Assembly (NCBI RefSeq): GCF_009604455.1
Contig: NZ_WEGL01000002.1
Location: forward strand, 372,001 to 436,000
Direction: 5' to 3'
From: Streptomyces sp. RB17
GTDB taxonomy: Bacteria; Actinomycetota; Actinomycetes; Streptomycetales; Streptomycetaceae
Length of the DNA stretch: 64,000 nt
Shown: piece by piece, positions 25,789 to 34,595 of the stretch
Layout of the letters: each line of letters begins with the position of its first letter
How positions within the stretch are numbered: position 1 is the stretch's first letter
Made by a program: the position numbers and the translations under genes
Notes under the pieces: generated by a model
What the model was told of the DNA's origin: nothing
The model's input: only the letters and a program-made list of their open reading frames with translations
The model's database searches: none

Positions 25789-26463
25789 TCAGCCGTGGAC
25801 GACGAACGTCGTGGCCTTACCGGAGCGGCCGGAGCAGGACCGCTTCTCCTCGGCGGTCATCTTCCTGGACTTGACGACCACCGCGTTGCTCTGGCCGTCC
25901 GTCCCGTTCGGGGCGGGGCCGGTGACGACGTCGGGGACGAACCAGAAGTAGTGGCCCCACTTCCGGTCGTCGTAATGGGTCTGCCATGTGCCGGCGACGG
26001 TCTGCATCACCTGCGCACGGGAGATCCAGCCGACCTCACCGGGTTTCACCGTCATGTTGACGGAGCTGGACTCCGAGTGCGTGCTCGACCAGGTGTGGCT
26101 GTACGTCGCTGTCACGCTGAGGTCGATGATTCCGGCTATCTTGCCGCCGGCGGTCACGGACACGCCCGCCGAGTCCGTGGAACCGACCGTGTCGGACCAG
26201 GTCATCGACTGGGTGGCAGGCGAGGTGCTGCAGTTGTAGAGCGAGTCGGAGACCCGGTGGAAGTCCCCGAGATACGCCTGACCCAACTGCGGGTCGTTGA
26301 AGGTGCACTTCCCTTCGCCCGAGTCGCAGTCGGTCATGAGCTGTACCCGGGTGGGCTGGTCATCGGCCGAGGCCGGAAGGGCCATCGACGCGACCGCGCC
26401 CAGGGCAGCCGCTGAGAGCGCCAGCATCCGTCCGCCGTAGCGCATCCTGCGGTTGTTCGCCAT
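25789..26463 (-). CDS. Secreted protein with aerolysin/ETX-MTX2-like beta-hairpin region (tentative)
   Basis: Product of 224 aa from ATG 26463, with AAAGG 8 nt upstream. A signal peptide covers residues 1-33, with twin Arg in NNRR and cleavage expected after LPASA. The mature part has Cys pairs (TDCDSGEGKC). The central region is made of alternating Ser/Thr-rich strands (GVSVTAGGKIAGIIDLSVTA, then YSHTWSSTHSESSSVNMTV, then a VKPGEVGW turn), a pattern typical of aerolysin-type pore-forming proteins. Family assignment is by pattern only; it could be another secreted beta protein. No partner genes. Confidence 0.6.
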   Translation of the reverse strand: MANNRRMRYGGRMLALSAAALGAVASMALPASADDQPTRVQLMTDCDSGEGKCTFNDPQLGQAYLGDFHRVSDSLYNCSTSPATQSMTWSDTVGSTDSAGVSVTAGGKIAGIIDLSVTATYSHTWSSTHSESSSVNMTVKPGEVGWISRAQVMQTVAGTWQTHYDDRKWGHYFWFVPDVVTGPAPNGTDGQSNAVVVKSRKMTAEEKRSCSGRSGKATTFVVHG

Positions 26464-26894
26464 ACATGTGCCTTTCGCTGTGCATGAGGGGGGTCGGCGA
26501 CCGCGGGAAGAGCGGATCAAGTCACCGCGATCACTGCCTGTTGCGATCCAGGCGACGCAACAACTGACCTATCTACACCACCAGTTGACGAAATCCCAGC
26601 TGTGGACGACCTTCTGCCGAACTGGTCCGCCTGTGCCTTGCTGGTCTGGACCTGATCCGTGGGGATACCCCTGTGGCGTCGAGGCCCATGGACGCCGTTA
26701 CGATGTGCAGTGGATCGACTACTTTCAGCTGTCCTCGGCCGGGCCCTCATTCGCATGCTGCGATAAGCTGTGACAAAAGTGTCTTTGCCTGCCGGTCCCT
26801 CGCGGCTCAGTCGCCCGAACGGTGCGGCATGGCGGCCACCAGCTGCTCGGTCAGCGGAAACCAACTCCGACAGTGCCAAGGGACAGTTGTCATT
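26464..26894. other. Divergent intergenic region
   Basis: About 430 bp between the secreted protein gene and the molybdenum hydroxylase operon, less GC-rich than its neighbours. A short inverted repeat TGTTGCG/CGCAACA lies near 26538-26562. No gene recognised. Confidence 0.45.
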
Positions 26895-26926
26895 CCGTAG
26901 GTCCGTTTTCCCGTAGGTCGGTTTTC
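26895..26926 (+). repeat. 16-bp tandem repeat abutting the FAD-subunit start codon
   Basis: CCGTAGGTCCGTTTTC (26895-26910) is followed at once by a second copy with one change (26911-26926), and the ATG of the next gene follows directly. The only ribosome-site-like bases (TAGGT) are inside the repeats. Confidence 0.8.
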
Positions 26927-27754
26927 ATGGACCTCAACACCATCACCGAAGTAATCCGGCGACCGTCCGAGCGGCCGGGCACGGACTGGCACGAGGGCGA
27001 CGCCTGGCTCGCAGGCGGAACATGGCTCTATTCCACGGAGCAGCCGGACCTGCGGCGGCTGATCGACCTGACGGCGTTGCGTTGGGAGCCTCTTGTCCCG
27101 ACGGACCAGGGTCTGGAGATCAGCGCCACATGCACCATCGGCGACCTGTACGCCTTCCCGTGGCCGGAGGGCTGGACCGCCGGAATCCTCTTCCGGAAGA
27201 GCTGCGAGGCATTCCTGTCGTCGTTCAAGGTCTGGAACGCGGCGACCGTCGGCGGAAACATCTGCATGTCCCTGCCCGCCGGCCCGATGATCACGTTGAC
27301 GGTCGCACTCGAGGCGCAGTACGAACTGTGGGCGCGCGATGGCTCCGTGCGTTTCGTCGACGCCCTTGATTTCGTCACGGGCGACCACCGCAACGTCCTC
27401 GCCCCCGGGGAGATCCTTCGGCGCATCACCATTCCGGAGCATGCGCTGCGCAAACGCACCGCGCACCGTCGCTTCACGCTGACCCGGCTCGGCCGTTCGA
27501 CGGTCTTCCTCGTCGGCACGCAACGGCGGGGAGCGGACGATCTGCTGCTGACCGTCACCGCCGGCACCACACGGCCGGTCCGCATCGCCTTCGGCTCCCT
27601 GCCCGATGCCCGAACCCTGCGGCAGAGCATCGACGCCGTGCGCGCCGACGTCTGGTTCGCCGATCCCAACGGGACCCCTGACCACCGCCGGCATCTGTCA
27701 CGGCACTTCGCCGAAGAGATCCGCCGCGAACTCACGGCGGGGGACCTGCCATGA
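26927..27754 (+). CDS. FAD-binding subunit of a xanthine dehydrogenase-family molybdenum hydroxylase
   Basis: Product of 275 aa of the CoxM/XdhA-FAD family. AWLAGGTWLYS (near residue 27) and NAATVGGNICMSLPAGP (near residue 107) contact FAD, and a CO-dehydrogenase flavoprotein C-terminal domain follows. It passes electrons from the FeS-Mo partner to an acceptor. The stop overlaps the next gene by ATGA. ATG 26927 directly follows the 16-bp tandem repeat, without a normal ribosome site. Confidence 0.85.
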   Translation: MDLNTITEVIRRPSERPGTDWHEGDAWLAGGTWLYSTEQPDLRRLIDLTALRWEPLVPTDQGLEISATCTIGDLYAFPWPEGWTAGILFRKSCEAFLSSFKVWNAATVGGNICMSLPAGPMITLTVALEAQYELWARDGSVRFVDALDFVTGDHRNVLAPGEILRRITIPEHALRKRTAHRRFTLTRLGRSTVFLVGTQRRGADDLLLTVTAGTTRPVRIAFGSLPDARTLRQSIDAVRADVWFADPNGTPDHRRHLSRHFAEEIRRELTAGDLP

Positions 27755-30468
27755 CCTACAGCGTGAACGGCCGGGAATTCGACCGGGAACCGGCCCCGGG
27801 CCAGTGCCTGCGCACCTTCCTGCGCGAACTCGGCCACTTCGGCGTCAAGAAGGGGTGCGACGCGGGCGACTGCGGCGCCTGCACGGTGTGGCTGGACGGC
27901 ACGCCGGTACACAGCTGCATCACCCCCGCGTTCCGCGCGGACGGCCATGAGGTGACCACGATCGAGGGCCTCGGACGGCCCGGCGCCCCGCATCCCATGC
28001 AGCGGCAGTTCGAGGACGCCCCGGGGTTCCAGTGCGGTTTCTGCACCGCAGGGATGATCATGACGTCGGCGACCTTCACCGAGGACCAGAAGGCGGATCT
28101 GCCACGGGCGTTGAAGGGAAACCTCTGCCGCTGCACCGGATACCGGGCGATCGAGGACGCCGTGAAGGGCGTCCGTGCGGTGGAGACGGCGGAACCGGGC
28201 AAAGCCGTCGGGACGAGCGTCGGCGCTCCCGCGGGCCACGACGTGGTGACCGGTCAGGCCGAGTTCACCATGGACACGCAGATCGACGGCATGCTGCACC
28301 TCAAGGTGCTGCACTCACCCCACGCGCACGCGCGGATCCTCTCGGTCGACAAGAGCGCCGCCCTCGCGGTGCCCGGCGTGCACCGGGTCTACACCTGGGA
28401 AGACGTACCCCGCAGACGCTTCACCACGGCGATCCACACCGACCACCTGGTCGACCCGGACGACACCTACGTCCTCGACGACACGGTCCGCTTCGCCGGC
28501 CAGCGTGTCGCAGCGGTCCTGGGCGACACGGTCGGGGCGGCCGAGGAGGGCTGCCGGCGGCTCGCGGTCGCGTACGAGGTGCTGCCCGCGGTGTTCGACC
28601 CGGAGGCGGCGATGGCCGACGGCGCACCCCAACTGCACGGCTCCCACGACCCGTTCGTCCGCGACCCTGCCCACAACATCCTGCTCGAACTCCACTCGCA
28701 CATCGGCGACGTGGACGCGGGATTCGCGGCGGCCGACGTGATCCACGAGGGCACGTACTCCACACCGCGGGTGCAGCACGCGCATCTGGAGACCCACGGG
28801 TCGATCGCCTGGATGGAGAACGGCCGGCTGAACGTCCGCACCAGTTCGCAGTCACCATCGATCGCGAAGGTCAAACTGGAGTACCTGTTCGCGCTGCGCC
28901 CGGACCAGCTGAGGGTGTTCTGCAAGCGCGTCGGCGGCGGATTCGGCGGCAAGCAGGAGGTGGTCGCGGAGGACCTGGTCGCGCTCGCCACCCTGGACAC
29001 CGGGCGGCCCACCTGCCTTGAGTACACCCGTGAGGAGGAGTTCACCACGGCCTCGCCGCGGCACCCGATGACGCTGACGGTCAAGCTCGGTGCGAAGGCC
29101 GACGGAACGCTCACCGCTGTCCAGGTGCGCAATGTGTCGAACACGGGCGCGTACGGCAACCACGGCGGCGAAACGGTGTACGCGGGCGGAGCCGCCGTCA
29201 TGATCTACCGCTGCCCCAACAAGAAGTACGACGCGTACTCCGTCTACACCAACACCGTGCCGAGCGGGGCGCTGCGCGGTTACGGAATGACACAGCCGGC
29301 GTTCGCGGTGGAGTCGGCGATGGACGAACTGGCCCGTGCCCTTCACCTCGACCCGCTGGAACTGCGCCGACGCAACATCGTACGGCCGGGTGACCCCCTG
29401 GTCGCCCTGCACGACGGCCCCGACGACGTGATCTTCACCGAGGACGGACTCGCCAAGTGCATCGACCTGGTGGGCGACGCCCTGGCCCGTACGGCCGACC
29501 GGCCGCCCCCCGGCCCTCAGTGGCTCGTCGGAGCCGGCGTGGCGAGTTCCCTGCACGAGACCGCGCCCCCGACGGAACACCTCTCCGAGGCCTGGGTGAC
29601 GCTGGGCAACGATCTCATCTACGAACTGGCCGTCGGGACCCCCGAGTTCGGGGAGGGTACTTCCACGGCCCATGTCCAGATCGCGGCCAACCAGCTGGGC
29701 ACGACACCCTCGCGGATCCGTCTGGTGCAGTCCGACACCGACCGCACGGGTTTCGACACCGGAGCCTTCGCGAGCGCGGGCCTCTTCGTGGCCGGCAACG
29801 CGGTCCTGCGGGCGGCCAATGCCGTGCGCGACCGCATCCTGGAATTCGCCGCGGCGCACACCGGCGTCCATGTCGTGATGTGCACGATGGACGACGACGG
29901 TGTCGTCTGCGGGGACCGGCGGGTGTCGCTGGCCGAACTCGTCGCGCTCGCCCGGACGCGCCGAATCCGTTTCACCGCCGCCCGCAAGGCGTACGGCTCA
30001 CCCCGGAGCGTCACCTCCAACACCCAGGGGTTCCGGGTCGCCGTGCACCGCGTGACGGGTGAGATACGGATCCTGTACAGCGTGCATGCGGCGGACGTCG
30101 GAGTGATCATCAATCCGGCGCAGGTCCGGGGGCAGGTGGAGGGCGGTGTCGCCCAGGGAATCGGCTTCGTGCTGACCGAGAACCATCACCTCGACGACAG
30201 CGGCGTCATGGTCAACCCGAACCTCCGCAACTACCGCATCCCCACCTACGCCGACATCCCCCGTACCGAGGTCCTCCTGGTGGGCTCGGCGGATTCGGTG
30301 GGGCCCATGCGGGCCAAGGGGATGGCCGAGTGCTGTATCAACCCGGTGGCCCCCGCGCTCGCGAACGCGGTGCATGACGCCACGGGCGTCCGCTACCGTG
30401 CGCTGCCGCTGACTCCGGAACGCATTTACGGCCGACTCTCTGCGGAGCAGCCGGTGTCAACAGGTTGA
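27751..30468 (+). CDS. Fused [2Fe-2S] and molybdopterin subunit of a xanthine dehydrogenase-family enzyme
   Basis: Product of 905 aa. Residues 1-150 are the iron-sulfur subunit: CDAGDCGACTVW with a later Cys (plant-type cluster), then CGFCTAGMIM and GNLCRCTGYRAIEDAV (second cluster). Residues about 160-905 are the Mo-binding subunit: RVGGGFGGKQE, GALRGYGMTQPAFAVESAMD and, near the C-terminus, KGMAECCINP with the catalytic-type Glu. FeS and Mo subunits are usually separate proteins, so FeS-Mo fusion with a free FAD subunit is unusual. Substrate (purine, N-heterocycle or aldehyde) is not readable. No XdhC-type chaperone is nearby. Confidence 0.87.
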   Translation: MTYSVNGREFDREPAPGQCLRTFLRELGHFGVKKGCDAGDCGACTVWLDGTPVHSCITPAFRADGHEVTTIEGLGRPGAPHPMQRQFEDAPGFQCGFCTAGMIMTSATFTEDQKADLPRALKGNLCRCTGYRAIEDAVKGVRAVETAEPGKAVGTSVGAPAGHDVVTGQAEFTMDTQIDGMLHLKVLHSPHAHARILSVDKSAALAVPGVHRVYTWEDVPRRRFTTAIHTDHLVDPDDTYVLDDTVRFAGQRVAAVLGDTVGAAEEGCRRLAVAYEVLPAVFDPEAAMADGAPQLHGSHDPFVRDPAHNILLELHSHIGDVDAGFAAADVIHEGTYSTPRVQHAHLETHGSIAWMENGRLNVRTSSQSPSIAKVKLEYLFALRPDQLRVFCKRVGGGFGGKQEVVAEDLVALATLDTGRPTCLEYTREEEFTTASPRHPMTLTVKLGAKADGTLTAVQVRNVSNTGAYGNHGGETVYAGGAAVMIYRCPNKKYDAYSVYTNTVPSGALRGYGMTQPAFAVESAMDELARALHLDPLELRRRNIVRPGDPLVALHDGPDDVIFTEDGLAKCIDLVGDALARTADRPPPGPQWLVGAGVASSLHETAPPTEHLSEAWVTLGNDLIYELAVGTPEFGEGTSTAHVQIAANQLGTTPSRIRLVQSDTDRTGFDTGAFASAGLFVAGNAVLRAANAVRDRILEFAAAHTGVHVVMCTMDDDGVVCGDRRVSLAELVALARTRRIRFTAARKAYGSPRSVTSNTQGFRVAVHRVTGEIRILYSVHAADVGVIINPAQVRGQVEGGVAQGIGFVLTENHHLDDSGVMVNPNLRNYRIPTYADIPRTEVLLVGSADSVGPMRAKGMAECCINPVAPALANAVHDATGVRYRALPLTPERIYGRLSAEQPVSTG

Positions 30469-30474
30469 GCCATC

Positions 30475-31446
30475 ATGAACACCGAAAAGAACGTAGCCGC
30501 CGCGGCGACGGCGATCATCGGCCAGAAGGTCCATCCCGGCATGGACCAGGAGTTCGAGAAGTGGCAGGAGGACCTCAACGCCGCGGCCGCCTACTACCCC
30601 GGCTTCCTCGGCGCCGAGATCTCCCCGCCGACCCCGCTGCAACCCGACTGGGTCGTCGTGTACCGGTTCGATTCGATACCGCATCTGCAGGCGTGGATCA
30701 ACAGCGCGACCAGACAGACGTATCTCGACGTCGGCGCCAAGTACTTCGACGGTCCGGCGACCCAGCAGGTGGTCAGCAGCGGCACCCAGTCACTGGATCC
30801 GCTGGTCACCGTGGTGGTCACCCACCACGTCCCCCCGAACCAGGTCGACGACTTCCTTGTCTGGCAGCACCACATGGTCCAGGAGGAGAGCAAGTTCGAG
30901 GGGTTTCGCGGGACCGAGCTCTTCCGCCCCATCGAGGGGCTGCAGGAGGAATGGACCACGCTGTACCGCTACGACAGCGCCGAGCACCTCGACGCCTGGC
31001 TGACGTCGCCCCGACGGCAGGAGATGCTGGCCGAGGGCGAGAAGTTCAGCGACTTCAAACTGCGTACGATCGACAACTCGTTCGGCAGCTGGTTCGCCTT
31101 CGCGGGCGACGGCAGGGAGGCACCGCCGCCGCCCTCCGTGACCAGGACCTCTCTCGCCGTCTGGGTCGGCCTGTACCCGACGGTCGTGCTGCTGACGCTC
31201 GCTCTGTCCCCGCTGCACATGCGGCTCTGGGCCGGCTTGCTCGTGGGCAACCTGCTGTCGAGTTTCATCATGAGCTTCCTGACCATGCCCTACTACGTGA
31301 ACCCGCTGCTCGGGCGCTGGCTGCGGCCCCCTCCGGACGAACCGGCAAGGGCACACCTCCGTGGCCTCGGCGTCGTCGTGGTGGCGCTGGCCTTCTGGGC
31401 CGTCGTCTTCTACCTCGTCACCGTCCGGTTCTGGACGCTGCCCTGA
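30475..31446 (+). CDS. Membrane-anchored protein with two antibiotic-biosynthesis-monooxygenase (ABM) domains
   Basis: Product of 323 aa. Two ABM-type ferredoxin-like repeats occupy residues about 8-105 (GQKVHPGMDQEFEKWQEDLN) and 108-205 (THHVPPNQVDDFLVWQHHMV); both carry the W-x-x-x-L pattern. After a Pro-rich linker, three hydrophobic segments (about 225-245, 250-272, 295-318) anchor it. It starts 7 bp after the molybdenum hydroxylase gene, so it is probably co-transcribed. ABM domains act as cofactor-free oxygenases or bind small aromatics; the role here is unknown. Confidence 0.78.
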   Translation: MNTEKNVAAAATAIIGQKVHPGMDQEFEKWQEDLNAAAAYYPGFLGAEISPPTPLQPDWVVVYRFDSIPHLQAWINSATRQTYLDVGAKYFDGPATQQVVSSGTQSLDPLVTVVVTHHVPPNQVDDFLVWQHHMVQEESKFEGFRGTELFRPIEGLQEEWTTLYRYDSAEHLDAWLTSPRRQEMLAEGEKFSDFKLRTIDNSFGSWFAFAGDGREAPPPPSVTRTSLAVWVGLYPTVVLLTLALSPLHMRLWAGLLVGNLLSSFIMSFLTMPYYVNPLLGRWLRPPPDEPARAHLRGLGVVVVALAFWAVVFYLVTVRFWTLP

Positions 31447-31478
31447 CCGGCGACGGCAGTGTTGAGCGGCGCGGATGT

Positions 31479-31508
31479 GGTTCCGGCCGGCCGCAGCCGG
31501 CCGGAACC
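31479..31508. terminator. Bidirectional hairpin terminator
   Basis: A perfect 13-bp stem (31479-31491 with 31496-31508) around a 4-nt loop, between the convergent ABM-domain gene (ends 31446) and the dehydrogenase gene (ends 31546). Confidence 0.8.
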
Positions 31509-31545
31509 GGCAACAGCCGGCCGGTGACCCTGATCTGATGTACCG

Positions 31546-32373
31546 TCAGTGAGCCGTCCAGCCGCCGTCCAGCGGAATCGAGCTGCCGGTGATGTAGCCG
31601 CTGCGTCCGGTGCACAGCCACAGGGCCGCCTCTGCGACCTCGGCCGGCTCGATCAGGCGCTTGATCGCAGTGCGGTCCAGGAACACCTGGTCCATCACGT
31701 CCGCCGGCGGGATGCCGTGGGCGAGCGCCTGGTGGGCGATCTGCTCCTCCACCAGCGGCGTGCGCACATAGCCGGGGTTGATGCAGTTGCTGGTCACGCC
31801 GTGCGCGGCGCCCTCCAGGGCGACCACCTTGCTCAAGCCCTCGAGCGCGTGCTTCGCCGCCACGTACGCCGATTTGTAGGCGCTGGCCCTGAGTCCGTGC
31901 ACCGAGGAGATGTTGACGACCCTGCCCCAGGCCTGCGCGTACATGTGGGGCAGGGTGCGGCGCAGGATACGGAACGGCGCCTCCACCATGACCCGCTGGA
32001 TCAGGGCGAACCGCTCCGGGGGGAACTCGTGTACGGGGGCGACGTGCTGCAGACCCGCGTTGTTGACCACGATGTCGGCGTCGTCCGGCAGCGCGTCCAC
32101 GGCGTCGGCCTCGGAGAGGTCCGCCACGACGGCGATGCCACCGATCGCCTCGGCCACCTCCTTGGCGGCCTCGGCGGCCCGGTCCACCACGTAGACCTCG
32201 GCACCGGCCGCTGCGAAGCCCTCGGCACAGGCTCGGCCGATCCCGCTCGCCGCACCGGTGACGAGAACCTTGCGGCCGGCGAGAAACCGGGTCGAGGCCA
32301 GACCGGGCGCGGTGGTGTCACCGGGCCCGGGATGCTGGGGCGAGCCCTCGTCGGAGCTCTTGGTGCTGTCCAT
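31546..32373 (-). CDS. 3-hydroxybutyrate dehydrogenase-like SDR
   Basis: Short-chain dehydrogenase of 275 aa that would oxidise D-3-hydroxybutyrate to acetoacetate with NAD. After a 33-residue charged leader come VLVTGAASGIGRACAEGFAA, VNNAGLQHVAPV, the catalytic Ser in VVNISSVHGL, YVAAKHALEG with Tyr and Lys, and NCINPGYVRTPLVEEQI, a stretch characteristic of 3-hydroxybutyrate dehydrogenases. ATG 32373 fits; longer frames run into the PHB depolymerase region. It is divergent from a secreted PHB depolymerase, which fits use of released 3-hydroxybutyrate. Confidence 0.85.
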   Translation of the reverse strand: MDSTKSSDEGSPQHPGPGDTTAPGLASTRFLAGRKVLVTGAASGIGRACAEGFAAAGAEVYVVDRAAEAAKEVAEAIGGIAVVADLSEADAVDALPDDADIVVNNAGLQHVAPVHEFPPERFALIQRVMVEAPFRILRRTLPHMYAQAWGRVVNISSVHGLRASAYKSAYVAAKHALEGLSKVVALEGAAHGVTSNCINPGYVRTPLVEEQIAHQALAHGIPPADVMDQVFLDRTAIKRLIEPAEVAEAALWLCTGRSGYITGSSIPLDGGWTAH

Positions 32374-32814
32374 GTCCGAACACGCTAGGTAGGAACCAGG
32401 AGGTGAGACACGTGGGTCGGCGACATATTTTCCAAGCATGAGATGGGTTCGGCCACCATGTGTCGGCGGTCGGCGGGTGCTGCGGCGCGCCCTGCCCGCC
32501 CGGAACACCCGGTCAGCGCGGGGTGCGCCGGCCCGCACGGTGCGTCGTATGTCACAGCGCCACCGCCGACACCATGGGTGTACGAGCCACGCCGGGCACC
32601 GCAGTCCTGGATGTCCCTCACATGTCGCCGGTGGGCCGGCCGGTCGTACGGTCCGCTTCCAGCAAGCCGGTACGACAGTGGGCCGGGTGCGGCCGGGTGC
32701 CGCGCAGGCCGGCCGAAGGGACGGGCGCGGGGCGGAGCCGGGCGGGGTGGGACCGCCGGGCGGCGCGCCGCGCCCGCGTCCCCCTCCCTCCCCACCACTC
32801 ATCGGAGTCGCACC
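32374..32814. other. Divergent promoter region of the PHB-use pair
   Basis: About 440 bp between the 3-hydroxybutyrate dehydrogenase and the PHB depolymerase genes. It should hold both promoters. Open frames cross it but none has codon use or motifs of a real gene. Confidence 0.45.
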
Positions 32815-34281
32815 ATGCTTCACTCCTCCTGGCGCGGATTCTTCCGGCGCACCGCACTGGCCGCCGCACTGGGCGCCTTCGCCGCGGGCCTGACCGTCGT
32901 CACACCCCTCGCGACGAACGCGGCGGCCGCCGGCACCCTCCAGCAGGTCACCAACTTCGGCTCGAACCCCGGCAACCTGGCGATGTACGAGTACGCCCCG
33001 TCCAACCTGCCCGCCGACGCCCCGCTGGTGGTGGCTCTGCACGGGTGCACCCAGTCGGCGAGCGACTACCACACGCACTCCGGCTGGCAGAAGTTCGCCG
33101 ACCAGTGGGGCTTCGCCGTCGTCTACCCGCAGACCAGCTCGGCCAACAACAGCCTGTCCTGCTTCAGCTGGTTCGACTCGACCAAGGACACCCGGGGCAA
33201 GGGCGAGGCGGCCTCGATCAAGCAGATGGTCGACACCGCCGTGGCGCAGTACGGCTCGGACCGCAGCCGCATCTTCGTCACCGGCCTGTCCGCCGGCGGC
33301 GGCATGACCGCGGACCTGCTCGCCGACTACCCGGACGTCTTCGCCGGCGGCTCCGTCGACTCGGGCCTCCCCGCGCAGTGCGCCACCACGCAGACCGCCG
33401 CCTCCGGATGCCAGTACAGCAACCAGAACCTCACCCCGACGCAGTGGGGCGACAAGGTCCGCAACTCCTACCCGGGGTACTCGGGCCCGTGGCCGCGGGT
33501 CGCCGTCTGGCAGGGAACGTCCGACACCACCGTCGCCCCGGTCAACGGCACCGAGTTGCGCGACCAGTGGACCGACGTCTGGGGCATCGGCCAGACGGCC
33601 TCCAGCACCCAGAACCTGACCGGCGGCACCACCGAGAGCATCTACAACGACAGCACCGGCAAGCCCGCCGTCGCCCTGTTCTCGGTGTCCGGCATGGCGC
33701 ACGGCCTGGCCGTGAACCCCGGTTCGGGCGCCGACCAGTGCGGCAGCACGGGGACCTACTACCTCAACTACATCTGCTCCAGCTACTACACCGCGAAGTT
33801 CTGGGGCCTGGACGGCAGCGGCGGCCAGGGCGGCACCGGTTCCCTGCCCGCCCCGTCCGGCCTCACGGTGACCGGCACCACCGACACCGGCGCCTCGCTG
33901 TCGTGGAACTCCGTCAGCGGCGCCGCGTCGTACAACGTCTACCGCGCCGGCACGAAGGTCGGCTCCGCGTCGGGGACCACGTACACCGACACCGGCCTGT
34001 CCGCCGGCACCTCCTACAGCTACACCGTCGCCGCGGTCGATTCCTCCGGCGCCGTCGGCGCGTCGTCCGCGCCGGTCACGGCGACGACGACAGGCTCGGC
34101 GCCCAAGTGCTACACCGACAACAACTACAACCAGGTGCAGGCCGGACGCGCCCACCAGAGCGGCGGCTACACCTATGCCAACGGCTCCGGCCAGAACATG
34201 GGCCTGTACAACGTCGCCGTCACCCACACACTGAAGGAGACCTCCCCGGGCTACTTCGTCATCGCCGACTCCGGCTGCTGA
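32815..34281 (+). CDS. Secreted PHB depolymerase/esterase with fibronectin III and C-terminal binding domain
   Basis: Extracellular esterase of 488 aa from ATG 32815 (GGAG upstream). A signal peptide with RR near residue 11 ends near residue 39. The catalytic domain (about 45-340) has the oxyanion motif ALHGCTQSASDY, the lipase box GLSAGGGM with the nucleophile Ser, and the late His in SGMAHGLAVNPG, as in the PHB depolymerase esterase family. A fibronectin type III domain follows (LPAPSGLTVTGTTDTGASLS, about 345-430), then a Cys-bounded C-terminal domain (KCYTDNNYNQVQAGRAHQSG), probably for polymer binding. Its divergent neighbour oxidises the monomer product. Confidence 0.88.
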   Translation: MLHSSWRGFFRRTALAAALGAFAAGLTVVTPLATNAAAAGTLQQVTNFGSNPGNLAMYEYAPSNLPADAPLVVALHGCTQSASDYHTHSGWQKFADQWGFAVVYPQTSSANNSLSCFSWFDSTKDTRGKGEAASIKQMVDTAVAQYGSDRSRIFVTGLSAGGGMTADLLADYPDVFAGGSVDSGLPAQCATTQTAASGCQYSNQNLTPTQWGDKVRNSYPGYSGPWPRVAVWQGTSDTTVAPVNGTELRDQWTDVWGIGQTASSTQNLTGGTTESIYNDSTGKPAVALFSVSGMAHGLAVNPGSGADQCGSTGTYYLNYICSSYYTAKFWGLDGSGGQGGTGSLPAPSGLTVTGTTDTGASLSWNSVSGAASYNVYRAGTKVGSASGTTYTDTGLSAGTSYSYTVAAVDSSGAVGASSAPVTATTTGSAPKCYTDNNYNQVQAGRAHQSGGYTYANGSGQNMGLYNVAVTHTLKETSPGYFVIADSGC

Positions 34282-34595
34282 ACCGGCGAGATCCACCACG
34301 CCTGCGCCGGGTATGGACCAGCCCGGCGCGGCGACACCGGACGGCGGCTCCGGCTTCGCCGACTCGCCGTGCGCCCCGTGGGCACGGTGCCGGCGGCCGC
34401 TCGATCGGCGGGTCAGGACGCCAGGCGACGGGTGGTCGGCGGCGAAGGGGCGTCCGGCGACCAGTTCGGACTCGCGTCCGTCCGGTCCGACGGGCGCGTC
34501 GGCGATCGGAGTGACCCGGTGCAGACGCCGTTCGACGTCCAGAGGTCCAGGTCGCGCGGGGCGAGGTGAGCGGTGGCACGGTTGCCCAGAAGGCG
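34282..34595. other. Non-coding stretch after the PHB depolymerase gene
   Basis: About 310 bp with open frames on both strands but no recognisable protein motif. It may be decayed sequence belonging to the hydrolase relic that follows. Confidence 0.4.
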
